64,000 nt of DNA from Cellvibrionaceae bacterium (GTDB lineage: Bacteria; Pseudomonadota; Gammaproteobacteria; Pseudomonadales; Cellvibrionaceae). The stretch spans positions 1 through 64,000 of the forward strand of contig JAGKXD010000010.1 of NCBI GenBank assembly GCA_021151525.1. Direction: 5' to 3'. Shown here one piece after another: positions 48,655 through 56,471 of this stretch (the stretch's first letter is position 1; every line of letters begins with the position of its first letter). The translations under genes and the position numbers were made by a program. The notes below the pieces were generated by a model. That model was not told the origin of the DNA, ran no database searches, and worked only from the letters and a program-made list of their open reading frames with translations.

Positions 48655-50025
48655 GTGGGTATCAAGCAAGTAAAGGTTGATGTGAACGAGCTGAGTCTGG
48701 GCATGTATGTGTCTGGCTTGGATCGCCCTTGGTCGCAGACCCCATTTCCTTTGCAAGGCTTCTACCTGCGTGATCTGCAAGAAGTTAATCAGCTCAAAAG
48801 CCTCTGTCACTATGTTTATATTGATGTTGAGCGCGGTCGCGGCCCCATAGCGGCAAATCTGAAAAAGCTGGACGGTAAGTTTGGAAAAGTCAAAGTTACC
48901 GGGCGCGAGCGCGATAATGCCGTTCTTAATGAACCTATTGCCCCTTTAAAGATTCAACGTAATCTTTACCGTGAAATTCAGCCCCTTCAAAAAGAAGTCA
49001 AAAAAGCTAAACAGCTCCATCAAAAAGTTTATGGTGCAGTTGTGGAAGTGATTGAGTTGCTTGAAAACAAGCAGCTCGAAAACATATCTCTCGGCGAGAC
49101 CAAGAAAGTTGCCAGTGAAATGGTGGATAGCGTATTGCGCAACCCCGATGCTTTCACATGGTTATCGCGCGTGCAGGAAAAAGACGAATATACCTATAGT
49201 CACGCAGTGCGTTCGTCGGTGTGGGCGATTTTGTTTGGTCGTCATATAGGTCTACCCAAACGCGACCTCGATGTTCTTGCGTTAGGTGTACTGCTGAAAG
49301 ACGTGGGTAAAGTCATGCTCGACCAAGGACTCTTGGTAAAAGCAGAGCGCAATGCGGAAGAAGAAGCTATTTATGAAACCTTCGTAGAATTGGGATGTGA
49401 GATTCTGCGAAAAACCCAAGGTGTTGAGCCTCGTGTAATCAGTGTTGTTAAGACCCACTGTGAGCGCTTAAATGGTAGCGGCTTTCCGCAGCATCTCGTG
49501 GGCGACAAGATCCCCTTATTGGGCAAGATTGCGGGTATTGTGACGTTTTATGACTACGTAACAAACCCACGCGGTTCCAAGCATCCTATTGCGCCTTCAA
49601 AAGCAGTGGCCAAGCTCTATGAACTGCGCAATATTCAATTTCAAGAAGAATTGGTAGTCGAATTTATTCGTGCTATTGGTTTGTATCCAACTGGCACCTT
49701 AGTTGAATTAAGCACGGGTGAGGTTGCTGTTGTTGTAGAGCAAAATTTTGAACGTCGTTTGAAGCCCAAAGTCATGGTTGTTTTAGATGCGCTTAAGCAA
49801 GAAATGGCTGAGTCTGTGCTACTTGACCTTGCTGAAGATGACAAACGTAAGCAGGCTTTGTTGGATTCCGGCAAGAAAACGCGTTACGAAGTAGAAAAAA
49901 TTGAGATTGCGCGTGACCTTGAGCCGGGTAGTTATGATGTGGATATATCAGGTATTCGCGATCAATATTTGATGAAAACGGAAAAGACGGGATTGCTTGG
50001 CCTGCTGAGTCGCTTAAAAGGCTAG
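48655..50025 (+). CDS. Degenerate HD-GYP domain protein with DUF3391 N-terminus
   Basis: 456 residues, GTG start with GAGG-like site upstream. A DUF3391 domain (about 1-140) precedes an HD-GYP-like domain (about 150-330) and a C-terminal beta region. Active HD-GYP enzymes hydrolyse cyclic di-GMP with HD, HHE and GYP motifs. Here H183 is kept, but the HD pair reads K215-D216 (LLKDVGKV), HHE reads H268-C269-E270 and GYP reads G276-F277-P278. It is therefore likely catalytically dead or altered, possibly a signalling adaptor. It has its own strong terminator. Confidence 0.85.
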   Translation: MGIKQVKVDVNELSLGMYVSGLDRPWSQTPFPLQGFYLRDLQEVNQLKSLCHYVYIDVERGRGPIAANLKKLDGKFGKVKVTGRERDNAVLNEPIAPLKIQRNLYREIQPLQKEVKKAKQLHQKVYGAVVEVIELLENKQLENISLGETKKVASEMVDSVLRNPDAFTWLSRVQEKDEYTYSHAVRSSVWAILFGRHIGLPKRDLDVLALGVLLKDVGKVMLDQGLLVKAERNAEEEAIYETFVELGCEILRKTQGVEPRVISVVKTHCERLNGSGFPQHLVGDKIPLLGKIAGIVTFYDYVTNPRGSKHPIAPSKAVAKLYELRNIQFQEELVVEFIRAIGLYPTGTLVELSTGEVAVVVEQNFERRLKPKVMVVLDALKQEMAESVLLDLAEDDKRKQALLDSGKKTRYEVEKIEIARDLEPGSYDVDISGIRDQYLMKTEKTGLLGLLSRLKG

Positions 50026-50042
50026 CCACTGTTTGTTTTACC

Positions 50043-50080
50043 AAAAAGCCGCTATCAGTTTGACTGATGGCGGCTTTTTT
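50043..50080 (+). terminator. Intrinsic terminator after the HD-GYP gene
   Basis: Stem AAAAAGCCGC-ATCAG / CTGAT-GCGGCTTTTT with one G-T pair, 5-base loop and T tract, 18 bases after the stop. Confidence 0.88.
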
Positions 50081-50205
50081 ATGCATTCACCAGGGCGCAA
50101 CAACCAATGTAAAGTTATTAAAATAAGCTCGTTTTTGAATGCTGTTGAGTAGCAGACTGTTAGTTGTTTCTCGGGTTTTAGATAGGTGTCCTTTAGGGTT
50201 AATTC

Positions 50206-51714
50206 ATGGTTCGTTTTCTGCGCGTAGTGTTTCAAAGTGCGTTGTTCTTAGGTTATGCATTGCTGATGCAGGCTCGTGCTAGCTCTTTTGAAACACAACA
50301 AAGCAATACAACAATTTTTGATGGTGTTAAAGGCGAACAAGGTGAATTAACAATCGACCCAAACCAAACTCTGCATCTTTGGAAGAGTGCAGCTAATGCT
50401 TCTACACAAGCCGCTAGTGGATTTGCGTTTCGCAAAATTTACGGCAACTTTATGCTGACGGCGCAGCTTAAAAATCAAAAAAACACAGAGCAGTTTTTTA
50501 ATTATGGTCTGCAAGTGGTTGCACCTGACTCGTCGCTAATCTTTAAAACCAAGCTTGATAGTTATTCTAATCTTGCAGTTGAACTTTATGGATCGAAAAA
50601 AATACAACTTAACCGTGAGGGGTTTGTTAAAAATCCCGATGTATTTCAAGTAGAGCAAGCCGATGACACATTAATTTTTTCTGCAGCTGTTTATGGTAAG
50701 CCGCTCAAGGTGGTTGCGCGTTATGTCTTGCCTAAAGTGCAAAATCTAGAAGTGGGTGTGTATAGAGATTTTTCTGCAAACGATAAAAATCCGTTGGAAA
50801 TAAAAAATTTACGCTGGGTTATTCCCGCATGGAAAAATTTTATTCCCTACTACCATTATCTTGGTAGCCGTTTGGAAATCTTAGATGTGGTGACGGGCGA
50901 TAGAAAGGTTATTTACGAAACTGCCGCTAGTATCGAAGCGCCAAATTGGACATCAGATGGCGATACCATTATTTATAACTCATCAGGCCGTGTATATAAA
51001 TTGTATTTGCCGACTAAAAAAGTCTCTTTATTTAATACCGGATTTGAGGTTAAAAATAATAACGATCATATAGTATCTTTCAAGAGCAAATTTATCGGAA
51101 TTACTCATATGGATAAGGATATTGTTGATAATTGGTCAATATATAAATTGCCGATTAATGGTGGTGAGCCGCAGCGTTTAACATTTGTAACACCATCATA
51201 TTTGCACGGGTGGTCGCCCGACGGTCGCTATATTTTGTATACATCGCGTCGCAATGATCAATTTGAAATTTATCGCGCCAATAGCGATGGTAGCGGTGAA
51301 GAGCTACAGCTGACGAATAACGACAGCATGGACGATGGTTCTGAATATACGCCAGATGGAAAATACATTTATTTCAATTCTAGCCGCAGCGGTGCTATGC
51401 GTTTATGGCGTATGGATGCAGATGGAAAAAATCCAAAGCAAATTACCCACGATAATTTTAATGATTGGTTTCCGCATATATCGCCCGATGGCAAACATAT
51501 TTTGTTCCTTACATATTTGCCGGAAGTAGAGCCTATATTGCATCCTTATTACCAGAAAGTTTATTTGCGTATGTTGCCGATTGCGGGTGGCGAAGCAAAA
51601 GTAGTTGCCTATCTCTATGGTGGGCAAGGTACCATCAACGTTCCCTCATGGTCTCCTGATGGCCGCTATGTTGCTTTTGTGAGCAACAGTCAGCTGGGCA
51701 CAGAAAAGCACTGA
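50206..51714 (+). CDS. Secreted TolB-like PD40 beta-propeller protein
   Basis: 502 residues. A signal peptide covers about residues 1-25. An N-terminal beta-sandwich-like region (about 30-200) resembles a concanavalin/LamG fold, by pattern only. The C-terminal propeller has repeated PD40 motifs: GWSPDGRYILYTSRR, YTPDGKYIYFNSSR, ISPDGKHILFL and WSPDGRYVAFVS. Such repeats mediate protein or ligand binding, as in TolB. It is not the Tol-Pal TolB, and no tol genes are nearby. Function unknown. Confidence 0.72.
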   Translation: MVRFLRVVFQSALFLGYALLMQARASSFETQQSNTTIFDGVKGEQGELTIDPNQTLHLWKSAANASTQAASGFAFRKIYGNFMLTAQLKNQKNTEQFFNYGLQVVAPDSSLIFKTKLDSYSNLAVELYGSKKIQLNREGFVKNPDVFQVEQADDTLIFSAAVYGKPLKVVARYVLPKVQNLEVGVYRDFSANDKNPLEIKNLRWVIPAWKNFIPYYHYLGSRLEILDVVTGDRKVIYETAASIEAPNWTSDGDTIIYNSSGRVYKLYLPTKKVSLFNTGFEVKNNNDHIVSFKSKFIGITHMDKDIVDNWSIYKLPINGGEPQRLTFVTPSYLHGWSPDGRYILYTSRRNDQFEIYRANSDGSGEELQLTNNDSMDDGSEYTPDGKYIYFNSSRSGAMRLWRMDADGKNPKQITHDNFNDWFPHISPDGKHILFLTYLPEVEPILHPYYQKVYLRMLPIAGGEAKVVAYLYGGQGTINVPSWSPDGRYVAFVSNSQLGTEKH

Positions 51715-51732
51715 TTCTCCTTTCATTAAAAT

Positions 51733-51764
51733 CTGAACTTTATGGTTTGTTGCCTAAAGTTCAG
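51733..51764. other. Stem-loop after the PD40 gene
   Basis: Ten-base perfect arms CTGAACTTTA and TAAAGTTCAG enclose 12 bases. No T tract follows, so it is either a weak terminator or a protein-binding dyad. Confidence 0.4.
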
Positions 51765-51973
51765 TATCGCGTTATTCACCCGCCCTGTATCTCGGTCAAA
51801 TAGAGCACCAATTACCGGCATAAATCCAAAAAACTGATTGCCCATGAGTGCGATTGAAAGGGTACAATTGAGCCTGGTCCTGCGGTCGAGAGACGACAAC
51901 ACAGGGTGTTTGTGAGTAGTTGCCAGTTAAATCCGGCGCTGCTTGCTGAATTTATAGTCTAGAGATTTTTACG

Positions 51974-52705
51974 ATGTTTGAGTGGATCGCAAGCCCGGAA
52001 GCCTGGGTCGCATTAGCAACTTTAACTGCGTTGGAAATAGTGTTGGGCATCGACAATATTATTTTCCTGTCGATTTTGGTTGGACGTTTACCTGAACAGC
52101 AACGCTCACTGGGTCGTACATTGGGCTTGGCGTTTGCGATGCTGACACGTTTGGCGTTGTTATTTTCGTTGACCTGGGTAATGAGTTTAACCCATCCCTT
52201 TATGAGTCCGTTTGGTTACGATATTTCGGGGCGCGATTTAATTCTGATTGGTGGCGGCCTGTTCCTGCTTTATAAAGCCACTATAGAAATTCATCAAAGT
52301 GTTGAGGCGCATGGTGAAGAAGAAGCAGAGTTAAAAACTGGCAGCTCAAACTTTTTTATGGTGATTTTGCAGATTGCTATTTTGGATATAGTTTTCTCGC
52401 TGGATTCTGTAATCACAGCAGTAGGTCTCGTAAGCCAAATTTCCTTAATGGCAATTGCGATTGTTATTGCTGTTGGCGTAATGATGTTTGCAGCAAAAAC
52501 GATTGGCGAATTTGTAGAAAGACATCCTACGGTAAAAATCCTGGCGCTCGCATTTTTGGTAATTGTTGGTGTAACGCTGATTATGGAAGGTTTCGACGTA
52601 CATGTGCCTAAAGGTTACATCTACTTCGCAATGGCATTCTCATTGGCGGTTGAAATGATTAATATCAGAATGAGAAAAAAATTGGCGGGTAAAGCGAGCG
52701 AATAA
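51974..52705 (+). CDS. TerC family integral membrane protein
   Basis: 243 residues with about seven membrane helices. Family acidic motifs are GIDNIIFLSIL in the first helix and SLDSVITAVG in a middle helix, both implicated in metal handling. TerC-like proteins act in manganese export or metalation of secreted proteins, and in tellurite resistance. The closest build is the short single-domain YgdQ/TerC type. Convergent with psd. Confidence 0.85.
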   Translation: MFEWIASPEAWVALATLTALEIVLGIDNIIFLSILVGRLPEQQRSLGRTLGLAFAMLTRLALLFSLTWVMSLTHPFMSPFGYDISGRDLILIGGGLFLLYKATIEIHQSVEAHGEEEAELKTGSSNFFMVILQIAILDIVFSLDSVITAVGLVSQISLMAIAIVIAVGVMMFAAKTIGEFVERHPTVKILALAFLVIVGVTLIMEGFDVHVPKGYIYFAMAFSLAVEMINIRMRKKLAGKASE

Positions 52706-52730
52706 ATATTCGCGCAAGCTTGGCAATAAT

Positions 52731-52759
52731 AAAAAAGGCTTCTATAAGAAGCCTTTTTT
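52731..52759. terminator. Bidirectional terminator between terC-like gene and psd
   Basis: Perfect 13-bp stem AAAAAAGGCTTCT/AGAAGCCTTTTTT around the loop ATA, giving T tracts both ways. Confidence 0.9.
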
Positions 52760-52780
52760 AGTGGGAGAGTATTTCTGCTG

Positions 52781-53632
52781 TTATTTTTTTTCGGCCAATT
52801 TAACGCCCACGCGCGTAGCGGCACCTGCAACAAATTGTGTTTCCCACTTGATCTTATCTTTTGCAAATAAAATGATGGCGGTTGAACCCAATTTAAAGCG
52901 ACCCATTTCGTCGCCTTTTTCCAAAACAATATTTTGGTAAGGGTAATTGGATGTTTCAATTTCGCGGCTGCCCATAGGTGCAAGCTCACCATCCCACACA
53001 GTTTCTATACCCGCCACAATCATAGCGCCTACAAGTACTACAGCCATTGGGCCTATATCAGTATCAAAAATCGCAGCTACGCGCTCATTGCGTGAAAATA
53101 AACGCGGTACATTTTCAGCGGTGACGGTGTTAACTGAAAATAATTCACCGGGAATAGACACCATTGCGCGCAATTTGCCACCATAGGGCATGTGTACACG
53201 GTGATAATCTTTGGGTGATAAATAAACAGTGGCGAAATCGCCATCGATAAATTCTTGAGCAAGTGCTACATCGCCGCCGAGCAATTCTTCAACCGAATAA
53301 TCTTGCCCTTTTGCTTGGAAAATGCGTCCGTTAAGGATTTTCCCTAATTGGCTGATTGCACCATCGGCCGGGCAAACAATTGCAACAGGCTCTTTACAAA
53401 TAGGGCGAATACCGGGTTTCAGTGCGCGGGTAAAAAAATCATTGAAGCTTGCGTAAGCGCGGGGATTTTCTTCTGCGGCGAGCGACATATCTACGTTGTA
53501 ACGCTTAATAAACCATTCGATAAAGGTGTTTTTAATTAAGCTGTTGTGGCTGTTAGCAATTTTGCCAATAAAGCGAGAGAGGGCATGTTGTGGCACCCAG
53601 TGTTGCAATTTAATAAATAATTTTTCATTCAT
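52781..53632 (-). CDS. psd: Phosphatidylserine decarboxylase proenzyme
   Basis: 283 residues. The self-cleavage motif LGST places the pyruvoyl-forming serine at S250. The supporting aspartate is in PADG and the histidine in YHRVHMP. It converts phosphatidylserine to phosphatidylethanolamine at the inner membrane. Divergent from the metallo-hydrolase gene. Confidence 0.97.
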   Translation of the reverse strand: MNEKLFIKLQHWVPQHALSRFIGKIANSHNSLIKNTFIEWFIKRYNVDMSLAAEENPRAYASFNDFFTRALKPGIRPICKEPVAIVCPADGAISQLGKILNGRIFQAKGQDYSVEELLGGDVALAQEFIDGDFATVYLSPKDYHRVHMPYGGKLRAMVSIPGELFSVNTVTAENVPRLFSRNERVAAIFDTDIGPMAVVLVGAMIVAGIETVWDGELAPMGSREIETSNYPYQNIVLEKGDEMGRFKLGSTAIILFAKDKIKWETQFVAGAATRVGVKLAEKK

Positions 53633-53755
53633 AGCGATACGGCCTGTTTAAACTATTTTTAACGGCGGTTTTAAATAGCTGCAATGTTAGAATGCCGCAT
53701 GGTATCAAAAAGTGCGCCTCGGCGCTCTTATATAAATTTAGCCTTGGTGACTAAT

Positions 53756-54424
53756 GTGCTGCACTATCAAATTATTCCTGTAACCCATTACCAACAAAAC
53801 TGCACGTTGCTGTGGTGCGATGAAACCCATGAGGCTGCGGTAGTTGATCCCGGTGGTAATATTGAACGAATTTTAAGCGTGCTAATTGAGCGTAATTTAA
53901 CCTTGGTGAAGATTTTACTAACCCATGGCCATCTGGATCATGTCGGTGGCACGGCAGCGCTGGTAAAGGCTCTGCAACTTACACCTGAGTCAGCTCAACT
54001 GCCGATTGAAGGCCCGCATAGCGACGATATGTTTTGGATTAATATGTTGCCGCAACAAGCGCAGATGATGGGTTTTGCAACTCCGCAAAATTTCCAGCCC
54101 GATGTGTTTTTTAAGGATGGTGATCAGGTGAGCTTTGGCAATATCCATCTGCACATTCACCACTGCCCGGGGCACACACCGGGGCATATTGTGTTCTTCC
54201 ATCCTGAAACCAAGTTGGCGTTGGTGGGCGATGTTTTATTTAAAGGCTCGATTGGCCGTACCGATTTTCCCCGCGGCAATTATGATGATTTGGTGAACGC
54301 AATTCGCACCAAACTTTGGCCGCTCGGCGATGATGTAAAATTTATTCCCGGCCATGGGCCTATGTCTACCTTTGGTGAAGAGCGTTTGCATAATGCATTT
54401 GTGGCCGATAAAAATTTTGGTTGA
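53756..54424 (+). CDS. Glyoxalase II-like metallo-beta-lactamase fold hydrolase (YcbL type)
   Basis: 222 residues from a GTG at 53756, which aligns with the usual family start (LHYQIIPVT); ATGs at 53684 and 53699 in frame would add 19-24 residues. Metal ligands are in THGHLDHVGG, the later GHTPGHI and GDVLFKGSIGRTD, and a C-terminal PGHGP. The YcbL type resembles type II glyoxalase II, which hydrolyses S-lactoylglutathione. Start is uncertain; family assignment is firm. Confidence 0.88.
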   Translation: MLHYQIIPVTHYQQNCTLLWCDETHEAAVVDPGGNIERILSVLIERNLTLVKILLTHGHLDHVGGTAALVKALQLTPESAQLPIEGPHSDDMFWINMLPQQAQMMGFATPQNFQPDVFFKDGDQVSFGNIHLHIHHCPGHTPGHIVFFHPETKLALVGDVLFKGSIGRTDFPRGNYDDLVNAIRTKLWPLGDDVKFIPGHGPMSTFGEERLHNAFVADKNFG

Positions 54425-54519
54425 TTGTGTGTATTAAATTATGTAATTCCGCTATCGATTGGCAGGGTTGCGCGTATTATCTCTAAATCCCTTTCGCCAC
54501 ATTTGCGGTTATTTCTAAC

Positions 54520-55281
54520 GTGATTACTGATATATCCTTTTATTTTCTGGCGGCTCCCGTCGTTATTTTGGTTGGCATGTCCAAAGGCGGCTTTGGCGGT
54601 GGTTTGGGCACATTAGCAGTGCCTCTACTCTCATTGTTAATCGATCCGCGGTTGGCGGCTGCAATTTTATTACCTATTTTGTGCGGCATGGATGCGGTGA
54701 GCCTATGGAGCTTTCGAGGCACTTGGGACAAGTTCAACCTTAAAGTACTTATGCCCGGCGCAATTCTGGGAACCATCGCTGGCGCATTGACATTCAAGAT
54801 GACTAACGCCGATATGGTGCGTTTAATTGTGGGTGTGCTTTCCATTTATTTTGTGTGCCACTACTTATGGGGCAAACATTTTCTGGAATCATTGCAGCAA
54901 CAAAAAGCGAGCCCAGTGCGCGGTACTTTTTGGGGAACGGTTGCGGGTTATGTGAGTTACATCGCCCATGCGGGTGGGCCGCCGGTGGCGATTTATCTCT
55001 TACCTCAACATTTGCCTAAAACAACCTTGGTCGGTACGACGATTTTGTTTTTTGCGATCATCAACTTTATTAAATTAATTCCTTACGCTTATTTGGGGCA
55101 GATAAATACGGAGTCTTTTTTAACCTCCTTAGTGTTGTTGCCGCTTGCGCCTTTGGGCGTGCAATTAGGCATTTATCTCCACAATCGCGTTTCTGATCGC
55201 GTGTTTTATTGGGTGAGCTATGGATTCTTGTTGCTTGCAGGTATCAAGCTGACTTATGAAGGTGCTGTCGCACTTTGGTAA
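54520..55281 (+). CDS. TauE/SafE family membrane permease
   Basis: 253 residues with about eight hydrophobic helices and the family start GMSKGGFGGGLG. A second half-repeat begins near YVSYIAHAGGPPVAIYLLPQ. TauE/SafE proteins transport sulfite, sulfoacetate or other organic anions. GTG start with no strong ribosome site. The substrate cannot be read from context. Confidence 0.87.
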   Translation: MITDISFYFLAAPVVILVGMSKGGFGGGLGTLAVPLLSLLIDPRLAAAILLPILCGMDAVSLWSFRGTWDKFNLKVLMPGAILGTIAGALTFKMTNADMVRLIVGVLSIYFVCHYLWGKHFLESLQQQKASPVRGTFWGTVAGYVSYIAHAGGPPVAIYLLPQHLPKTTLVGTTILFFAIINFIKLIPYAYLGQINTESFLTSLVLLPLAPLGVQLGIYLHNRVSDRVFYWVSYGFLLLAGIKLTYEGAVALW

Positions 55282-55375
55282 AAAATCCGGCTTCATACCC
55301 AGTAATAGTTTGTGTACTTGACGTTTAATGTCTATAAATCAAGCTATTAAACTCTTGTGTTTGTGAGCAGTTTGG

Positions 55376-55405
55376 TTGAAATACGCTTATTCAAGCGGGT
55401 AGAAT
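55376..55405 (+). promoter_or_regulatory. Candidate sigma-70 promoter of the outer-membrane barrel gene
   Basis: TTGAAA, 18 bases, TAGAAT, 50 bases upstream of the start codon. Confidence 0.5.
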
Positions 55406-55455
55406 CAACTCCAACACACGAAATATTTTAAAAAATTCCTAAAAGGATCTCCCAG

Positions 55456-55977
55456 ATGAAAAAAATCCTCGTAGCAGCGCTCGCGTTCTCAGCTGCAGCT
55501 TCCTATGCAGACCCTAGTGCGTATGATGGCTTTTATGTGGGTCTTGGTAGGACCCAAGTGCGTAATGACAAAACTGATCTTAAGTGGAATCCCGTAGAGG
55601 TTTTTGGCGGGTATAAGCTTAACTCTTTCGTTGGTGGGGAGCTTCGTTATGGGCAAACTATATCAGGTGACTCCAAAATCACGAACTTCGAGTCTATATA
55701 TTACCGAGTAGAAAGCTCAAATTCTGTAGGGAAGACTTATTTGATAGCGGGTTACACGCACATTGATTTTACCGGCAATTCGGATGGGAGTTTTAACTTT
55801 AATGGCTTCTCTTATGGAGCAGGTGTGGGGTTTGTTATTAGTGACCAATTTAATCTAAATTTAGAGTACAAGGTTTTGGCTGATGCTGACGGTACTCAAT
55901 ATATAGATAAATTTACTAGAGCCTCTATTAGCACCAAGCTATCGTCTATTGGAGCTACCGTCGACTATCGCTTCTAA
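55456..55977 (+). CDS. Small outer-membrane beta-barrel protein
   Basis: 173 residues. A signal peptide ends SYADP. Alternating amphipathic strands follow (FYVGLGRTQV, VEVFGGYKLN, KTYLIAGYTHID, FSYGAGVGFVI, FNLNLEYKVL). The last strand ends in phenylalanine (TVDYRF), the outer-membrane assembly signal. It resembles the opacity/OmpA-barrel group with about eight strands. Role unknown. AGGATC lies upstream of the ATG. Confidence 0.8.
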   Translation: MKKILVAALAFSAAASYADPSAYDGFYVGLGRTQVRNDKTDLKWNPVEVFGGYKLNSFVGGELRYGQTISGDSKITNFESIYYRVESSNSVGKTYLIAGYTHIDFTGNSDGSFNFNGFSYGAGVGFVISDQFNLNLEYKVLADADGTQYIDKFTRASISTKLSSIGATVDYRF

Positions 55978-56471
55978 ATTCTGATGTTACCGGGGCAGGT
56001 TCCACCTGCTCCGGTTTAGCTTCCTCTCCCATCGTATTCCCTCCGCTAGACGTTTTGAATTCGCTTCGCACATTCATTTCCCAGTTCTACATAATTTGTC
56101 GATACCCAGAGACTGCTTTCGGCTTTTTTGTCGTTTAAGTCATTCTTTGTGGTCTGAAAATTTGGCAAAAAAGTAGCAAAAACCTTGATAGAACCTAAAG
56201 TTTTCTTCCCTTGATCGGCTTAGATCTGATTTTCTTAATGTTTTAACTATTTGTTTTATATGGCTATTTTTAAGCTATGGGCCACTTAAGCCTCCCTGTT
56301 TAGGCGTAAGACCTAAAAAAATAACTCATACCTTAAAAAAAGTCGTTCTTTCCTATCAAGCGAACGACACTCCTCTTGCGTTTTATGATTATGGTTGGGC
56401 TTATTAGAGGTTCTCCACTCTATTTATCGAGCAATGCAAACAAATAAACATAACTTATTGCAGGTGAGAAA
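55978..56471. other. 494-base leader region of the GH16/GH128 gene
   Basis: After the terminator at 55989-56017 there is no credible ORF. The region is AT-rich, with a dyad GTCGTTC/GAACGAC at 56342-56348 and 56362-56368 that could be an operator or leader hairpin. AGGTGAG lies just before the glucanase ATG. No promoter match is strong enough to call. Confidence 0.4.
55989..56017 (+). terminator. Hairpin terminator after the barrel gene
   Basis: Stem ACCGGGGCAGGT/ACCTGCTCCGGT (12 bp with one G-T pair), loop TCC, and a short T-rich tail. Confidence 0.6.
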
